Positions 1 through 7,951 are shown, numbered from the stretch's first letter. The stretch: 61,985 nucleotides of DNA from Clostridia bacterium (GCA_017440965.1 JAFSGH010000004.1:1-61985); one strand, 5' to 3'. The notes: generated by a model from the letters alone, not told the origin. A program made the numbers and translations.

Positions 1-137
1 CACGGCAACGCCGTGTTGTATCTCATCACACCTTTAGGTGTGCATAAAATTCTGTCGGCTTGATGATATACAACTTCTTGCGAAGTTGATGATATGCAAT
101 TCCTTGCGGAATTGATGATATACAATGCTTCGCATTG
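1..137. repeat. Array of five short hairpins with differing stems
   Basis: Five small inverted repeats follow each other: positions 1-15, 27-42, 71-88, 97-114 and 123-137. The last three are separated by the near-identical spacer TGATGATATACAA or TGATGATATGCAA, while the stems themselves differ (CAACTTC, CAATTCC, CAATGC arms) and each arm is matched by its own complement. Conserved spacers with covarying stems suggest that the folded shape matters. The left edge of the window cuts the array, so its full size is unknown. It is not a CRISPR array: the conserved parts are only about 13 bases and the variable parts are self-complementary. Confidence 0.75.
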
Positions 138-163
138 ATTTGTCGGAGTTTTTATGCTATAAT
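135..163 (+). promoter_or_regulatory. Sigma-A type promoter for the 184-678 gene
   Basis: TTGATT at 135-140 and TATAAT at 158-163 are 17 bases apart. The -35 box lies on the right arm of the last hairpin of the array, so folding of that hairpin could affect access to the promoter. A Shine-Dalgarno-like AAGGCGGTGAT precedes the ATG at 184. Confidence 0.65.
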
Positions 164-183
164 AAACCTAAGGCGGTGATGAT

Positions 184-678
184 ATGTCCTTACAAAAGAT
201 AGAAATTAATTCTGTTAAAATCATTTTTGATAAAGAGAAAACAAAAGAACATCGCACTGCTATGAATAATCCTTGTGAATGTCAAGATTGCAGAAATTAT
301 TATAAGCACATAGGAAATAACACGGAACTTGTTGAGTTTTTAAATAACTTTGGTATTGATTATTATTGTACTGAAGAAGTTTTTTCGTGGGATTGGGAAA
401 ACGATAATAATTCTTTGATTCATCACGAAGGCTATTATGGTGTTTTCGGTAAAATCGAAGGCGAAGAATTTGACTTTGAGAAGTTTGGTGTAAAAATTAC
501 CTTTCAAAAAGGCGCCACAGTACCGTGTGATAGAACAGGAGAGTATTTTTGGATATGTATTGAAGGTGATTTTCCCTATATCCTTGATGAAGAAAGAGAA
601 TTACCTGTTTCTTTGTCCCGCAAAACTCAATTTTTAAATTTCATTGGTAAAATTAAAACTATATTCAGGAAAAAGTAA
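184..678 (+). CDS. Unknown protein, 164 aa, with CxCxxC motif
   Basis: I do not recognise this family with certainty. Near the N-terminus (about residues 30-40) it has NPCECQDCRNYY, three closely spaced cysteines that could bind a metal; the rest is rich in aromatic and acidic residues and ends in a basic tail (KIKTIFRKK). There is no signal peptide or membrane segment, so a soluble cytoplasmic protein is likely. The motif recalls small Clostridia proteins of unknown function, sometimes seen in toxin/immunity neighbourhoods, but that is memory and not shown here. The gene is clearly more AT-rich than the genes after 1 kb, it has its own promoter and terminator, and it sits next to a hairpin array, all of which fits acquired DNA. 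Confidence 0.75.
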   Translation: MSLQKIEINSVKIIFDKEKTKEHRTAMNNPCECQDCRNYYKHIGNNTELVEFLNNFGIDYYCTEEVFSWDWENDNNSLIHHEGYYGVFGKIEGEEFDFEKFGVKITFQKGATVPCDRTGEYFWICIEGDFPYILDEERELPVSLSRKTQFLNFIGKIKTIFRKK

Positions 679-1027
679 AGAAAACCAAGCTTTTAGACCG
701 GTTCCATTTTGAGTGTCGGTCCCAAAAATCCCGTTCACGGAAGTGGGCGGGATTTTTGCTTTTAACCTCTTACCTCCTCACTCTTACCACAGAAGAATTT
801 CATACGGGATTTTTGGAAGGAATAAGTAATAGGAAAGAGGTAATAAGTATTGAAATCGCTTCCGTTTTTTTCTTGCTTCCTGAAAAAAAGATGATTGCAG
901 TCTTAAGGGGGCAGAGATTTTTTGTAAAAATCAAATCATAAGTTTATTATGATGTGAAAAAATGTTATATTATATGAAAGAAACGGAGAAAAAATCGGTC
1001 TTTATATATGAGAGGAGGTTTTTCTTG
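679..1027. other. Intergenic region before the sigma factor gene
   Basis: It holds the intrinsic terminator at 724-757 and then about 270 AT-rich bases. A 61-codon frame beginning with TTG at 756 starts inside the terminator and has no ribosome site, so I do not call it. The sequence just before the sigma gene presumably contains its promoter, but I see no clear sigma-A pair and no recognisable ECF-type motif. Confidence 0.5.
724..757 (+). terminator. Intrinsic terminator after the 164-aa gene
   Basis: AAAAATCCCG at 724-733 pairs with CGGGATTTTT at 748-757, giving a GC-rich core with a T-run at its 3' side. The A-run on the 5' side means it may also work in reverse. Confidence 0.85.
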
Positions 1028-1591
1028 ATGGAGGATAAACAGTTGATAAGGCTTTTATTTTCGCGCTCTGAAAGCGCGCTTGTGATCCTTCGTGAACGCT
1101 TCGGTAAGGCCTTATATTCTATCGCAATGAATATTCTGGGTAATCATCACGATGCGGAAGAGGTAACCGATGATACATATCTTGCCGTATGGAATGCCAT
1201 TCCGCCGAAGGAGCCCGATCCGTTAGCTTCTTATGTGTACCGCACGGGAAGAAATATGGCATTGAAGCGATTGGAGTATCTTTCAGCCGAAAAACGAAAC
1301 AGCAGATATGATCTGTCTCTTGATGAGCTTTCTCAATATCTGCCGCATTTTGATGATGCCGAGCATATTTTTTCTGCAAAGGAGCTTGCAGACTCAATAA
1401 ATGATTTTTTGGAAAGGGACACGGAGCAAAACAGATATATATTTATCCGCAGATATTGGTACGGGGATACGCCTGAGGATATTGCAGCGGAGCTCAACAT
1501 AAAAAGCGGTGCCGTATATGTCCGCTTAAGCCGTATCAGAGAAAGACTGAAAAAGAAGCTTATTAAGGAGGGATTTTACTATGAGGCGTAA
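1028..1591 (+). CDS. ECF-type RNA polymerase sigma factor
   Basis: A sigma-70 family protein of about 187 residues with region 2 near the N-terminus (NILGNHHDAEEVTDDTYLAV) and a region 4 helix-turn-helix at the C-terminus (TPEDIAAELNIKSGAVYVRL), the standard ECF layout with no region 1 or 3. I chose ATG 1028 because AGAGGAGG lies just before it; the open frame runs back to 962, but those starts lack a ribosome site. The stop codon lies 11 bases inside the next gene, so the two are translationally coupled. In Clostridia such sigma genes are normally followed by their membrane-bound anti-sigma factor; here that place is taken by the serpin protein, whose N-terminus looks like an anti-sigma leader. 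Confidence 0.93.
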   Translation: MEDKQLIRLLFSRSESALVILRERFGKALYSIAMNILGNHHDAEEVTDDTYLAVWNAIPPKEPDPLASYVYRTGRNMALKRLEYLSAEKRNSRYDLSLDELSQYLPHFDDAEHIFSAKELADSINDFLERDTEQNRYIFIRRYWYGDTPEDIAAELNIKSGAVYVRLSRIRERLKKKLIKEGFYYEA

Positions 1592-3011
1592 GCAGGTATT
1601 GGAAATTCTTGATAAAATAGACGACAGATTTATAAATGAAGCCGAAAAACCGCCGAAAAGGAAGAAAATGGTTGTTTACCTGACTTCAGCTTTTGCGGCA
1701 TGCTTAGCACTTGTGATATGTATTACCTCATTTTTTGATACGGTAAATATTACTGCAGATGCCCTTGCTCTTCCGGGGGATGCCCGTATTATGAGCCACC
1801 CCGATTTAGATGACTATAAGGACAGGGAAAGCTATCTTGCTGATGTGGAAATATGGAACAATGAGCTTCAAAACAGAAAAGACAGCAAGGAAAAAGCAAT
1901 AGCTTCTCTGAATTCGTTTTTTATGAAGGCCTCTTCGGAATTTCTTGTTGCTGATAATAATGAAAATGCGTTGTGGTCTCCGATAAATGCATATGTCGGA
2001 CTTTCAATGCTTGCAGAAATTACGGACGGTGAGAGCCGACAGGAGATATTAACTTTGTTCGGAGCAGAAAGCATCGAAGCGTTGAGAAGACAGGTCAGTG
2101 CAGTATGGGAATCCGTTTATAAGGATAACGGGCATGAGATATCCGTATTGGCAAATTCCTTGTGGCTAAAAGAGGGGCTTAATTATGATAAGGATGCAAT
2201 GAATGCACTTGCATATCATTATTATGCATCGGTCTATCAGTGCGACCTCGGCAGCGACAGTGCCGATAAGGCTATAGGAAAATGGCTCAACGAAAATACG
2301 GGCGGCTTGTTAAAGAACAGCACGGATAAAATTGATCTGTCCCCCGACACTGTGCTCTTACTGTATTCTACTTTGTTTTTTCAGGCTAAATGGGGAAATG
2401 AATTCAATTCTGCAAGCAATACCGACGGTATATTCTACGGTGCTGACGGGGAGTCAAGCGTTACTTATATGAACAAAAAGCTCAGTCAGATGAATTATTA
2501 TTGGCATGATGATTATAGTGCAGTAGCATTAAACCTTAAAAACGGAAGCACTATGTGGTTTATTCTTCCTGATGAAGGAAAAACAACTGCTGATGTGTTA
2601 AATGTCGGTGCTTACGGCGAAATGATCTCTTCAGGCATTACGGGAGATGCCTGGCAGAACAAAAAGTATATGAAGGTCAATTTATCTGTTCCGAAATTTG
2701 ATGTTTCTTCCACTGTAAACTTAAAGGACGGACTCGGCAGAATGGGTGTAACCAAAGTCTTTGATATGGAAAGCTCCGATTTTACGGCAATCACCTCTGA
2801 TTCACCTGTGTATATTTCAGCCGTTAATCAGTCTGCAAAAGTTGAAATCGATGAAAAAGGCGTAAAGGCTGCAACATATATTGAAATTCCCGGTGCAGGC
2901 TCAGCTATGCCTCCGGAGGAAATAACAGATTTCGTGCTTGACAGGCCCTTTGTCTTTGTGATCTCGCAAAACGGTTTGCCGCTTTTTACGGGTGTTGTGA
3001 ATAATCTTTGA
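1581..3011 (+). CDS. Membrane-anchored serpin with anti-sigma-like N-terminus
   Basis: 476 residues. Residues 1-29 form a short cytoplasmic segment (VLEILDKIDDRFINEAE then a KPPKRKK basic stretch), residues 30-52 a membrane segment, and about 105-476 a complete serpin fold outside the cell. Serpin hallmarks are ALWSPINAYVGLSML (130-144), a hinge EKGVKAAT starting at Glu425, and the signature FVLDRPFVFVI (451-461). Small residues at the hinge fit an inhibitory serpin; counting from Glu425 as P17 puts P1-P1' at about Ser441-Ala442, suggesting elastase-like targets as for the siropins of [Eubacterium] siraeum. The leader resembles the one I recall from proteins encoded directly after ECF sigma genes in Ruminococcaceae, so it may hold the upstream sigma factor. 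ATG 1581 follows AAGGAGGG and overlaps the sigma gene. Serpin identity is firm; the regulatory role is inferred. Confidence 0.93.
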   Translation: MRRKQVLEILDKIDDRFINEAEKPPKRKKMVVYLTSAFAACLALVICITSFFDTVNITADALALPGDARIMSHPDLDDYKDRESYLADVEIWNNELQNRKDSKEKAIASLNSFFMKASSEFLVADNNENALWSPINAYVGLSMLAEITDGESRQEILTLFGAESIEALRRQVSAVWESVYKDNGHEISVLANSLWLKEGLNYDKDAMNALAYHYYASVYQCDLGSDSADKAIGKWLNENTGGLLKNSTDKIDLSPDTVLLLYSTLFFQAKWGNEFNSASNTDGIFYGADGESSVTYMNKKLSQMNYYWHDDYSAVALNLKNGSTMWFILPDEGKTTADVLNVGAYGEMISSGITGDAWQNKKYMKVNLSVPKFDVSSTVNLKDGLGRMGVTKVFDMESSDFTAITSDSPVYISAVNQSAKVEIDEKGVKAATYIEIPGAGSAMPPEEITDFVLDRPFVFVISQNGLPLFTGVVNNL

Positions 3012-3030
3012 AAAAGCATTCTGCTTCCGA

Positions 3031-3113
3031 CCCTGCCCCGATATTGGGGTTGAAAAGGTGTTTTTTGATAAATGCAAAATTGCTCACAAGACGAGCAGTT
3101 TTCCGTATGAATA
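3031..3113 (+). repeat. Intergenic element, copy A
   Basis: About 80 bases with a CCCC...GGGG hairpin followed by GTGTTTTTTGATAA, GCAAAATTGCTCACA and a GAGCAGTTTTCC arm. The same arrangement recurs at 50457-50538 between another pair of convergent genes. Two hairpins are kept although many individual bases differ. Confidence 0.65.
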
Positions 3114-3118
3114 ACAAG

Positions 3119-3158
3119 AAAAAGCGATGACGGTTCGGTTACTGTCATCGCTTTTTTT
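3119..3158. terminator. Bidirectional terminator between convergent genes
   Basis: AAAAAGCGATGAC (3119-3132 region) pairs with GTCATCGCTTTTTTT (3144-3158). With an A-run on the left and a T-run on the right it can end both the serpin transcript and the oxidoreductase transcript. Confidence 0.88.
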
Positions 3159-3162
3159 CTGT

Positions 3163-4620
3163 TTAGTCTGTTTTATTGCAAAGCTTTATCAGCCTCTGGG
3201 ATGCCTTTACGGCAGAGAAGGCTCCTAATGTTGTTCCGCCTATGGGAAATACCTTTTGTCCTGCAAGCTGTGCGTTTTTTATCCCGGGCATTTTTCCTCT
3301 TGCATAGCGTAAATATATGAGGGGATTCCAGCCTTCGGGCATCCAACCGCCGCAGTTTACACCCGTATAACGAAAATATGTAAGAGGAGTTGTCATATCT
3401 GAAAACTGTAAGCAGCCTTTAAGCTCAGGATATCTTTCTTCTATTGTCTTTGTAATGCAACGGGCAATTCTCTGCTTTTCGTCCTTATATTGCTTTGTGC
3501 TGTCATCGTTTAATTCTTTCCATACCGCAAAGTCCTTCTCATTCTGATACAATGTTACGGACAGAGCTTTTTTATCGGTTTGGGTATCTTCCTGAATACG
3601 GACGGAAAAATTATTAAGCAGTCTGCTTCCTACCTTTATGGGAGCACAGGGGATCAATAAGTTGTCGATAATTTTGCTTGCCTTCTCCTTGTCGATGCTG
3701 AAATAAAGCATTACAGAGCTTGTGATATGCTCATTTTTTATTGTATTTTCAAGTGTCTTCAGTCGTTTGCCTGAATTATTGAAAACAGTATTTACTGCAA
3801 AAATGTCATTTGTAAAAATAACATGATCGAAGTCGCTCACGGTGTCATTCTGAAAATTAAGGGTGCAGATCCTTTTGTCCTTTACCGTAACGCTGATAAG
3901 CTCCTTGTTGAAAATGACCTTGCCGCCGTAACGGATATAGTTTTCATAGAGTGTTTCTGTCATTTCCTTCTGGTTGTTGTCGGGTGCACTGAAATTACCT
4001 GCTGAAAAAAATGACCACAAAACGATATACTGCAGCACACTTCTGGAGCCTGTCAGTACATCTGCGAAAAATTCCCTTAATTCGGGGCTCTTCATTTTCT
4101 TGCTGTATTTTCTGCAGGACAGCAGTCCGTAATAAAGCACCTCGGGAATTACAGGAAAGCAGTTGAAAAATATTTTTATCAGCCGTCTTAAGGTATCAGA
4201 GCTTGCCTTTGTTATCAGAGGTAATTCTATTTTCTGAAATTTCTTTACGGCTTTCCCCAATCTTAATATGTGCTTTTCGTCTGCTTGTCCGAGGGAAATA
4301 AGCTCCTTTACTGTTTTGTCAAAATCCTTATAAATGCTGACTGAATGTCCCTTCCACCAAAATGTTTTGAATTGTTTTTTGTTTTCAGGTGTTTCGGTAA
4401 ACATACCTAAGCTTTGCCACATATCATTTGCAAATGTGTTTTGTGCCGTACCGAAAACAAATTCCAGCGCATTATTGATAAGTATATCCTTTTTATATAC
4501 CGATATGACTCCTCCGGGAGTGCTCATTTTTTCAAAAATAACGGTATCAATACCGGCTTTCTGCAGGGTTATTCCCGCACTCATTCCGGTAATTCCGCTT
4601 CCTATAATAGCAACCTTCAT
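3163..4620 (-). CDS. FAD-dependent oxidoreductase, CrtI/amine oxidase type
   Basis: About 485 residues. The N-terminus is a dinucleotide-binding fold, MKVAIIGSGITGMSAGITL, with an acidic residue ending the second strand (VIFEK), typical of FAD-binding phytoene desaturase and amine oxidase proteins. The C-terminus has the closing FAD segment FPIGGTTLGAFSAVKASQRL. The substrate is unknown: such proteins in Clostridia may act on carotenoid-like or other prenyl or amine compounds, and no biosynthetic partner lies nearby. I chose ATG 4620 because GAGGAAG lies six bases upstream; an in-frame TTG four codons earlier has no such site. The gene stands alone, convergent with the serpin and divergent from GH92. 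No signal peptide or clear membrane segment is seen. Confidence 0.85.
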   Translation of the reverse strand: MKVAIIGSGITGMSAGITLQKAGIDTVIFEKMSTPGGVISVYKKDILINNALEFVFGTAQNTFANDMWQSLGMFTETPENKKQFKTFWWKGHSVSIYKDFDKTVKELISLGQADEKHILRLGKAVKKFQKIELPLITKASSDTLRRLIKIFFNCFPVIPEVLYYGLLSCRKYSKKMKSPELREFFADVLTGSRSVLQYIVLWSFFSAGNFSAPDNNQKEMTETLYENYIRYGGKVIFNKELISVTVKDKRICTLNFQNDTVSDFDHVIFTNDIFAVNTVFNNSGKRLKTLENTIKNEHITSSVMLYFSIDKEKASKIIDNLLIPCAPIKVGSRLLNNFSVRIQEDTQTDKKALSVTLYQNEKDFAVWKELNDDSTKQYKDEKQRIARCITKTIEERYPELKGCLQFSDMTTPLTYFRYTGVNCGGWMPEGWNPLIYLRYARGKMPGIKNAQLAGQKVFPIGGTTLGAFSAVKASQRLIKLCNKTD

Positions 4621-5121
4621 ATTCTTCCTCAATGTTGAGATGTCAGAATATCTGATATCCTGCAGAATCTCTATAATTCTGAAATTGAAAAAATATTATG
4701 CCATTACTATATGAATGCGCGGTTAATATATATTGAACATATTGTTAATAACATCGTATTTTGCAGAGCAGGCTTATCCGAAAAAATATTGACAACTAAA
4801 AAGAGCTATTTTTAAAAATTTTTTTCGGAGTGTTGCTTATCCCGCAGGTATAAGAAGGATTATTGCGGCCCGGAATATTGATTGCCGCTATCAAGCTCGT
4901 TGATTATCAGGAGCTGTTTGTGACTGAAGACGGTTATTGCTTTAACTACGGTGATGCTGTAGAATTTAACGGTAAATATGTTATAACCGGAAAAACAAAC
5001 AGCTCGGTCAGATTTGCAGAAGGTACTTATGATGTTATATTTCGATTATTTTCAGTTTATGTTATTGAAAAGATAATTAATATTTGATAGAATATATGAG
5101 ATCTAAATTGGCGGTGGTAAT
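4621..5121. other. Divergent intergenic region
   Basis: About 500 AT-rich bases between divergent genes. The GH92 promoter lies at 5065-5093. A possible second plus-strand promoter starts with TTGACA near 4788. A 74-codon frame (4863-5087) opens with TTG and has only a weak AAGGAT before it; its translation resembles nothing I know and it ends at the GH92 promoter, so it may be a decayed gene or chance. Confidence 0.4.
5065..5093 (+). promoter_or_regulatory. Promoter for the GH92 gene
   Basis: TTGAAA at 5065-5070 and TAGAAT at 5088-5093 are separated by 17 bases, about 30 bases before the GH92 start. Confidence 0.6.
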
Positions 5122-7359
5122 ATGGAAAAATTCAGATATGTAGATCCTATGATAGGTACAGTCGGAGAAGTTCAGACTGACCGCTCTCACGGCGGAGGAA
5201 AAACTCATCCCGGAGCCTCAGTGCCCGGCGGTATGGTGCAGATGTCTCCCGATACAGTTACAGGCGGAGATAACGGTACAGGCTATAATTACTGTCACGA
5301 TACGATAGAAGGCTTCAGCTGTAATCATATGAGCGGCATCGGCTGGTACGGGGATCTTGGTAATCTTCAGATAATGCCCGTAACGGGTGATACTCAGCTT
5401 CGTTCGGGAAGCAATGAGGAGGTCCCCTTCAATAAGGGTACAGAGGGCTGGAAGTCACCCTTTTCTCACGAAAAGGAAAAGGCTTCTGCAGGCTATTATT
5501 CAGTATATCTTGAAAAATACGGTATAACGGCAGAGGCAACAGTATCTCAGCATAACGGCTTGCTCAGATTTTCTTATCCCGAAAATTCAGACAGCAGAGT
5601 TATCTTCAATTTCTCAAGAAGAATTGGCGGTCACGCTGATTTTCAGGAGATCAATATAATCGATCCTGCGCGTATAGAAGGAAAGATCGTTTGCACGCCC
5701 AAGGGTGGCGGCTTCGGAAGAGGGCACGGAAATATCTCATATAATCTCTTCTTTGTATGTGAATTCTCGCGTCCTGCCGAAAAAATGCAGTTTTTTGCCA
5801 ATGAAGAGCTGAAGGAGGAGGGACTTCTCAGCTTCTCGGATGAGGACGCGGGAATGCTTGCTCATTTTTCTTATGATAAAGAGCCTCTTGTAATAAAATG
5901 CGCTATATCCTATACGGATATAGAAGGTGCAAGAAGAAATGCTGAGGAGATAAAGGGACTCAGCTTTGACGATGTCAGAGGAAATGCCGAAAGGGCTTGG
6001 GAGGAGGTATTCTCCTGCGTTGATGTTGAGGGCAGCAACGAGACAGATCTTAAGATCTTTTATACCTGCCTTTATCATACACTTCTTGATCCCAGATGCT
6101 CTGCCGATGTTGACGGCAGATTTGATATGTACGGTAAGATAATCAAGGCGGATTCCTATACCCACCGTACCGTTTTCAGCGGCTGGGATGTATACAGAAG
6201 CGAATTTCCGCTTCTTACGGTTATTCGTCCCGATATCGTTAATGATGAGATAAATTCTCTTCTTGCAATTGCAAAGGAAAAGAATGCGTCCCTGCCCCGC
6301 TGGGAGCTTCTGAATATTGATGCCGGCTGTATGGTAGGCGATCCCGGTCTTATCGTTGCCGCGGACGCTTATATAAAGGGAATAAGAAATTATGATATTG
6401 ATACCCTTTATGCAATAGCAAATGCAGCGGCACGCTCTGAAAAGGAGCTTTTCGGAAAGCCGTTTTCCTCAAAGCGTCCCGATGCTGAGCAGTATGTAAA
6501 GGATGCCTTTGTGCCGAAAAAACTCAGTGATACTCTTGAGTATCTTCTTGCCGATTATACTTTCTCAAGGCTTGCATGGGCTCTCGGTAAAAAGGATGAT
6601 GAGCGTCATTTCGCAGAAAGAGCAATGCGCTATAAGGAAAACTTCAATCCGCTTCTCGGCTTTATGGCTCCGAGAAAGGAAAACGGAAAATTTATGTGGA
6701 TATGGGGCAGATATGACGATAACTGCTGTGTAGAAAGCAATATTTTCCAGCAGTCCTGGTTCGTTCCCTATGATGTAAAAGGACTCAGCAGTCTTTTCGG
6801 CAAAAAGAGAACCGTGAGGCTTCTTGAAACATTCTTCAGAAAGGCAAAGCTCAGCGCCTTATGGAGCGTGGATTATAACCACTCAAATGAGCCCTGCCAC
6901 AATATCACGCATTATTTCAGCATGCTCGGACTTCCTCATCGCACTCAGTACTGGACAAGAAGAGTGCAGAAGGAATCCTACCGTATGGGTGCATTCGGCT
7001 TCTGCGGTAATGAGGATGTAGGTCAGCTTTCTGCCTGGTATGTGTTGTCCGCTCTCGGCTTTGCTCAGCTTTGTCCCGCATATAACGCATATTTTATAAA
7101 TACGCCTCTTTTTAAGTCTGCAAATGTAAAGCTCAGTAAGGAATATCATTCCTGCAGTGTTTCGGATACATTTACGGTAGAATGTGATAAGGATCCGCTT
7201 TCACATCCTTATATCAGTAAGGCTTTTCTTAACGGAAAAGAGATCGACCGCTGTTATCTTACATATGAAGAAATAACCGCAGGCGGTACATTCACCCTCT
7301 GCCTCTCCCAAACCCCATGCGAAAACTCCCTCAAAAAAGCGCCTGAAAGCTTTTTCTGA
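5122..7359 (+). CDS. GH92 family alpha-mannosidase, cytosolic
   Basis: 745 residues, close to the family's usual length. It opens with YVDPMIGTVG, the start typical of GH92, followed by HPGASVPGGMVQMSPDT and FSCNHMSGIGWYGDLG. Downstream are NHSNEPCHNITHYF, where Glu590 matches the family's general acid, and GNEDVGQLSAWYVLSALGF. GH92 enzymes are calcium-dependent exo-alpha-mannosidases, mostly acting on alpha-1,2 links of host or fungal N-glycans. Unlike Bacteroides homologues there is no signal peptide, so it should act inside the cell on imported oligosaccharides. The C-terminal segment reads LTYEEITAGGTF, where I would expect a His-x-Asp type motif, so the catalytic base deserves checking. 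It is followed six bases later by a small membrane protein gene. Confidence 0.92.
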   Translation: MEKFRYVDPMIGTVGEVQTDRSHGGGKTHPGASVPGGMVQMSPDTVTGGDNGTGYNYCHDTIEGFSCNHMSGIGWYGDLGNLQIMPVTGDTQLRSGSNEEVPFNKGTEGWKSPFSHEKEKASAGYYSVYLEKYGITAEATVSQHNGLLRFSYPENSDSRVIFNFSRRIGGHADFQEINIIDPARIEGKIVCTPKGGGFGRGHGNISYNLFFVCEFSRPAEKMQFFANEELKEEGLLSFSDEDAGMLAHFSYDKEPLVIKCAISYTDIEGARRNAEEIKGLSFDDVRGNAERAWEEVFSCVDVEGSNETDLKIFYTCLYHTLLDPRCSADVDGRFDMYGKIIKADSYTHRTVFSGWDVYRSEFPLLTVIRPDIVNDEINSLLAIAKEKNASLPRWELLNIDAGCMVGDPGLIVAADAYIKGIRNYDIDTLYAIANAAARSEKELFGKPFSSKRPDAEQYVKDAFVPKKLSDTLEYLLADYTFSRLAWALGKKDDERHFAERAMRYKENFNPLLGFMAPRKENGKFMWIWGRYDDNCCVESNIFQQSWFVPYDVKGLSSLFGKKRTVRLLETFFRKAKLSALWSVDYNHSNEPCHNITHYFSMLGLPHRTQYWTRRVQKESYRMGAFGFCGNEDVGQLSAWYVLSALGFAQLCPAYNAYFINTPLFKSANVKLSKEYHSCSVSDTFTVECDKDPLSHPYISKAFLNGKEIDRCYLTYEEITAGGTFTLCLSQTPCENSLKKAPESFF

Positions 7360-7382
7360 TTAAATTGAATGGAGCGGATAAT

Positions 7383-7781
7383 ATGGATATTTTTAATATT
7401 ATTGCCACCGTTGTTTCTTTGATCAGTCTGGTTATACTTATTTATCAGAGCATAAATCTTAAGGATACCATCAGTAGTCAGATCTATCAGAATTTTGTTG
7501 CAAATTCTCTTGAAATAGACAGAATACTTATAGAGCGTCCCTATCTGAGAAAATATGTTTATTATGGGGATGAGGTCGATGATAATACAGAAAATATTGA
7601 TGAAATAATGTCCTTTATGGAGCTGATTGTGGATATTACGGAGAATGTTGAAGTATATAAAAAATATATCCCGAGGAGCAGAAAAAAAGGATGGCTGCGC
7701 TTTGTGTATGATGTAAAGCACACCCCCGCTTATGAGTATTATATGAAAAAGCATCAGTTATGGTATGAAGTAAAAGAATAA
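7383..7781 (+). CDS. Small membrane protein of unknown function
   Basis: 132 residues with one N-terminal membrane helix (IIATVVSLISLVILIYQ) and a mostly helical, acidic then basic soluble part. I do not recognise the family. ATG 7383 follows GGAGCGG; an in-frame TTG at 7365 is less likely. It lies just after the GH92 gene and may share its transcript, although nothing in it points to sugar metabolism. Confidence 0.7.
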   Translation: MDIFNIIATVVSLISLVILIYQSINLKDTISSQIYQNFVANSLEIDRILIERPYLRKYVYYGDEVDDNTENIDEIMSFMELIVDITENVEVYKKYIPRSRKKGWLRFVYDVKHTPAYEYYMKKHQLWYEVKE

Positions 7782-7799
7782 TCAGAGCTTTTTTCCAGA

Positions 7800-7945
7800 A
7801 GAGCTTGCAAGAAAACGGTTTCACTGTACGCCTTCGACGAAACATTTTCGGTGAGTCCTTCACCGAGGGAAATTTAATGCCCGTTTCGGCGGGACATATA
7901 ATCTTTGGCATTATAGGACAGAATTTTCTGTAATGTAAAAAATGC
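7800..7945. repeat. Hairpin-rich intergenic stretch
   Basis: Several short inverted repeats lie close together: TCGGTGA/TCACCGA around 7849-7867 and CCCG...CGGG around 7879-7893. On the minus strand it also contains AAATTCTGTC, which also occurs at the left edge of the window next to the hairpin array. It may be a worn member of the same class of element. No coding sequence is convincing here. Confidence 0.4.
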
Positions 7946-7951
7946 AAAAAA

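Noticed and set aside
1-137. CRISPR array
   Set aside because: The conserved parts are about 13 bases and the variable parts are self-complementary hairpins, not spacers; no cas gene is present.
756-941. 61-codon plus-strand frame
   Set aside because: It opens with TTG inside a terminator, has no ribosome site and resembles nothing.
4863-5087. 74-codon frame starting with TTG before GH92
   Set aside because: Weak ribosome site, no family resemblance, and it ends in the GH92 promoter. Described only as part of the intergenic region.
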